DNA of 64,000 nucleotides from Asterias rubens. Lineage: Eukaryota; Echinodermata; Asteroidea; Forcipulatida; Asteriidae. Positions 63,171 to 64,000 of this stretch are shown in pieces. The notes beneath the pieces are model-generated. The model saw only the letters and a program-made list of their open reading frames with translations. It was not told where the DNA came from and searched no databases. The DNA lies in NCBI RefSeq assembly GCF_902459465.1, contig NC_047065.1, positions 186,001 to 250,000 of the forward strand, read 5' to 3'. Position 1 is the stretch's first letter, and each line of letters starts with the position of its first letter. Position numbers and translations under genes: made by a program.

Positions 63171-63269
63171 TTGACATGGACGAGGTGTGGTACCAGTTTG
63201 ACCAACAGAACCTTCGCCCCATTCAGACTGGGAGGGGACCAGCCAAATGTCAACGCATTCTTTTAACAG
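63171..63269 (+). CDS. Candidate third coding exon of the type II membrane protein
   Basis: Acceptor GTTATATGCAG before 63171; donor ACAG|GTGAAT at 63270. It is 99 bases, phase 1-1. It encodes DMDEVWYQFDQQNLRPIQTG then RGPAKCQRILLT, with coding-like composition. The gene would continue past the window. Family not recognised. Confidence 0.5.
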
Positions 63270-63699
63270 GTGAATCTGCTGAACTTGTCTGCTCAAGAAC
63301 AAAATTTATCAACAAGTTAGCTTGCATTTTTAAGTTTTTTTTGTAAGTATCTAGAAGTAAGCCTTGAAAGACCATACTGGGATTTTTTTTTCTTCCTGTT
63401 ATAGCAAATTTTTATGAAGACCAAAAATGTAATTGTTCTCAACATGTGACATGATAAATTCTTGATGGTTATTTTTCTATTTCTTCAAACTGTATGGTCT
63501 TTCAAATTTGCATGCAAAATAAGTGAAAAGGAGCAGACTCAGATCTGCACTGCACGTGAATGACCCAGGCTGTTTTGGTTCAATATTTTAGTTTGAATGT
63601 GTACTTGAGAAATGCATGTTACTGCTCTTCATGCTAAATGAGATTATAAAACTTTGCTTACATTGTCTTAGTAACAAATTGGGGGAATGAACAAAGACA

Positions 63700-63775
63700 A
63701 ATTGACTGGAGCAGGATTTGAACTTTTGACCTCCAGATTGACATGCCAGCGCTTTACCAACTGAACCATTATTTG
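63700..63775 (-). mobile_element. tRNA-derived SINE head, - strand
   Basis: The - strand reads AATGGTTCAGTTGGTAAAGC then GCTGG (box A/D-arm region) followed by GTTCAAATCCTGCTCC (box B). Probably a SINE head or tRNA pseudogene. Confidence 0.55.
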
Positions 63776-64000
63776 ATGTTGTACCTTACGGTACTAGAGC
63801 ACCATCGAACCTTAAAGGTGCTACGCCAATTTGTTCCGCCAACAAAGAACTAAAAGTTACTTATTACATAGACCTATACGCCTATAGGCCTCTAGGCCTA
63901 TCCCTGCTGGCATCAAGTATACTTGATATAGATCTTCTATTAGTGCTTGTTCAACTCATTTTGATTCTTGTCTTATAAAATCAATTTTGGTCCAGAACCA

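Overview
This is a eukaryotic, metazoan window: intron-rich genes with GT-AG junctions, dense dispersed and tandem repeats, and a cluster of scavenger receptor cysteine-rich (SRCR) genes. Large SRCR families, many tRNA-derived SINEs, MITEs and hairpin repeats suggest an echinoderm, perhaps a sea star. That placement is inferred from general knowledge; nothing here is a species marker.

Region 1 (1-2.9 kb, + strand) is the 3' half of SRCR gene 1: three SRCR exons, then a transmembrane/tail exon. Region 2 (2.9-9.4 kb) separates the convergent genes 1 and 2. It holds tRNA-derived SINEs, a LINE remnant split by a DNA transposon, and about 17 copies of a 53-bp minisatellite. Region 3 (9.4-18.4 kb, - strand) is a complete SRCR gene 2: signal peptide, eight SRCR exons, a membrane exon and a short terminal exon (predicted 1017 aa). 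Region 4 (18.4-23.4 kb) is the gene 2 upstream flank and gene 3 downstream flank. Region 5 (23.4-32.4 kb, - strand) is SRCR gene 3 with the same plan (predicted 1000 aa).

The three SRCR genes share one layout. Sorted by motif, the domains run A-B-C-A-B-C-D-E, then a transmembrane helix. Every SRCR domain is one phase 1-1 exon, so whole domains can be duplicated or skipped without a frame change. Genes 2 and 3 also appear to have a very short last coding exon that is easy to miss. With it, all three proteins end in a class I PDZ-type C-terminus (TEV, TAV, SSL) although their cytoplasmic tails are otherwise unrelated. The likely role is surface recognition of microbes or ligands, with tail-specific trafficking or signalling. 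This is inferred from the SRCR family.

Region 6 (32.4-50 kb) has one unrecognised coding exon (33.6-33.9 kb, - strand). The rest is mobile DNA: two copies of a ~133-bp MITE, a 1.86-kb non-autonomous hAT-like element with an exact 8-bp target duplication carrying a Penelope-like GIY-YIG fragment, several hairpins, and a 3.3-kb block with two near-identical 741-bp direct repeats. Region 7 (50-64 kb, + strand) holds the 5' part of a different gene: possible non-coding exons, a start exon for a type II membrane protein, and two small phase 1-1 exons. It also has two large minisatellites. The gene continues past the window and its product is not recognised.

All exon borders were read by eye from frame, splice sites and SRCR motifs; none is backed by transcripts.
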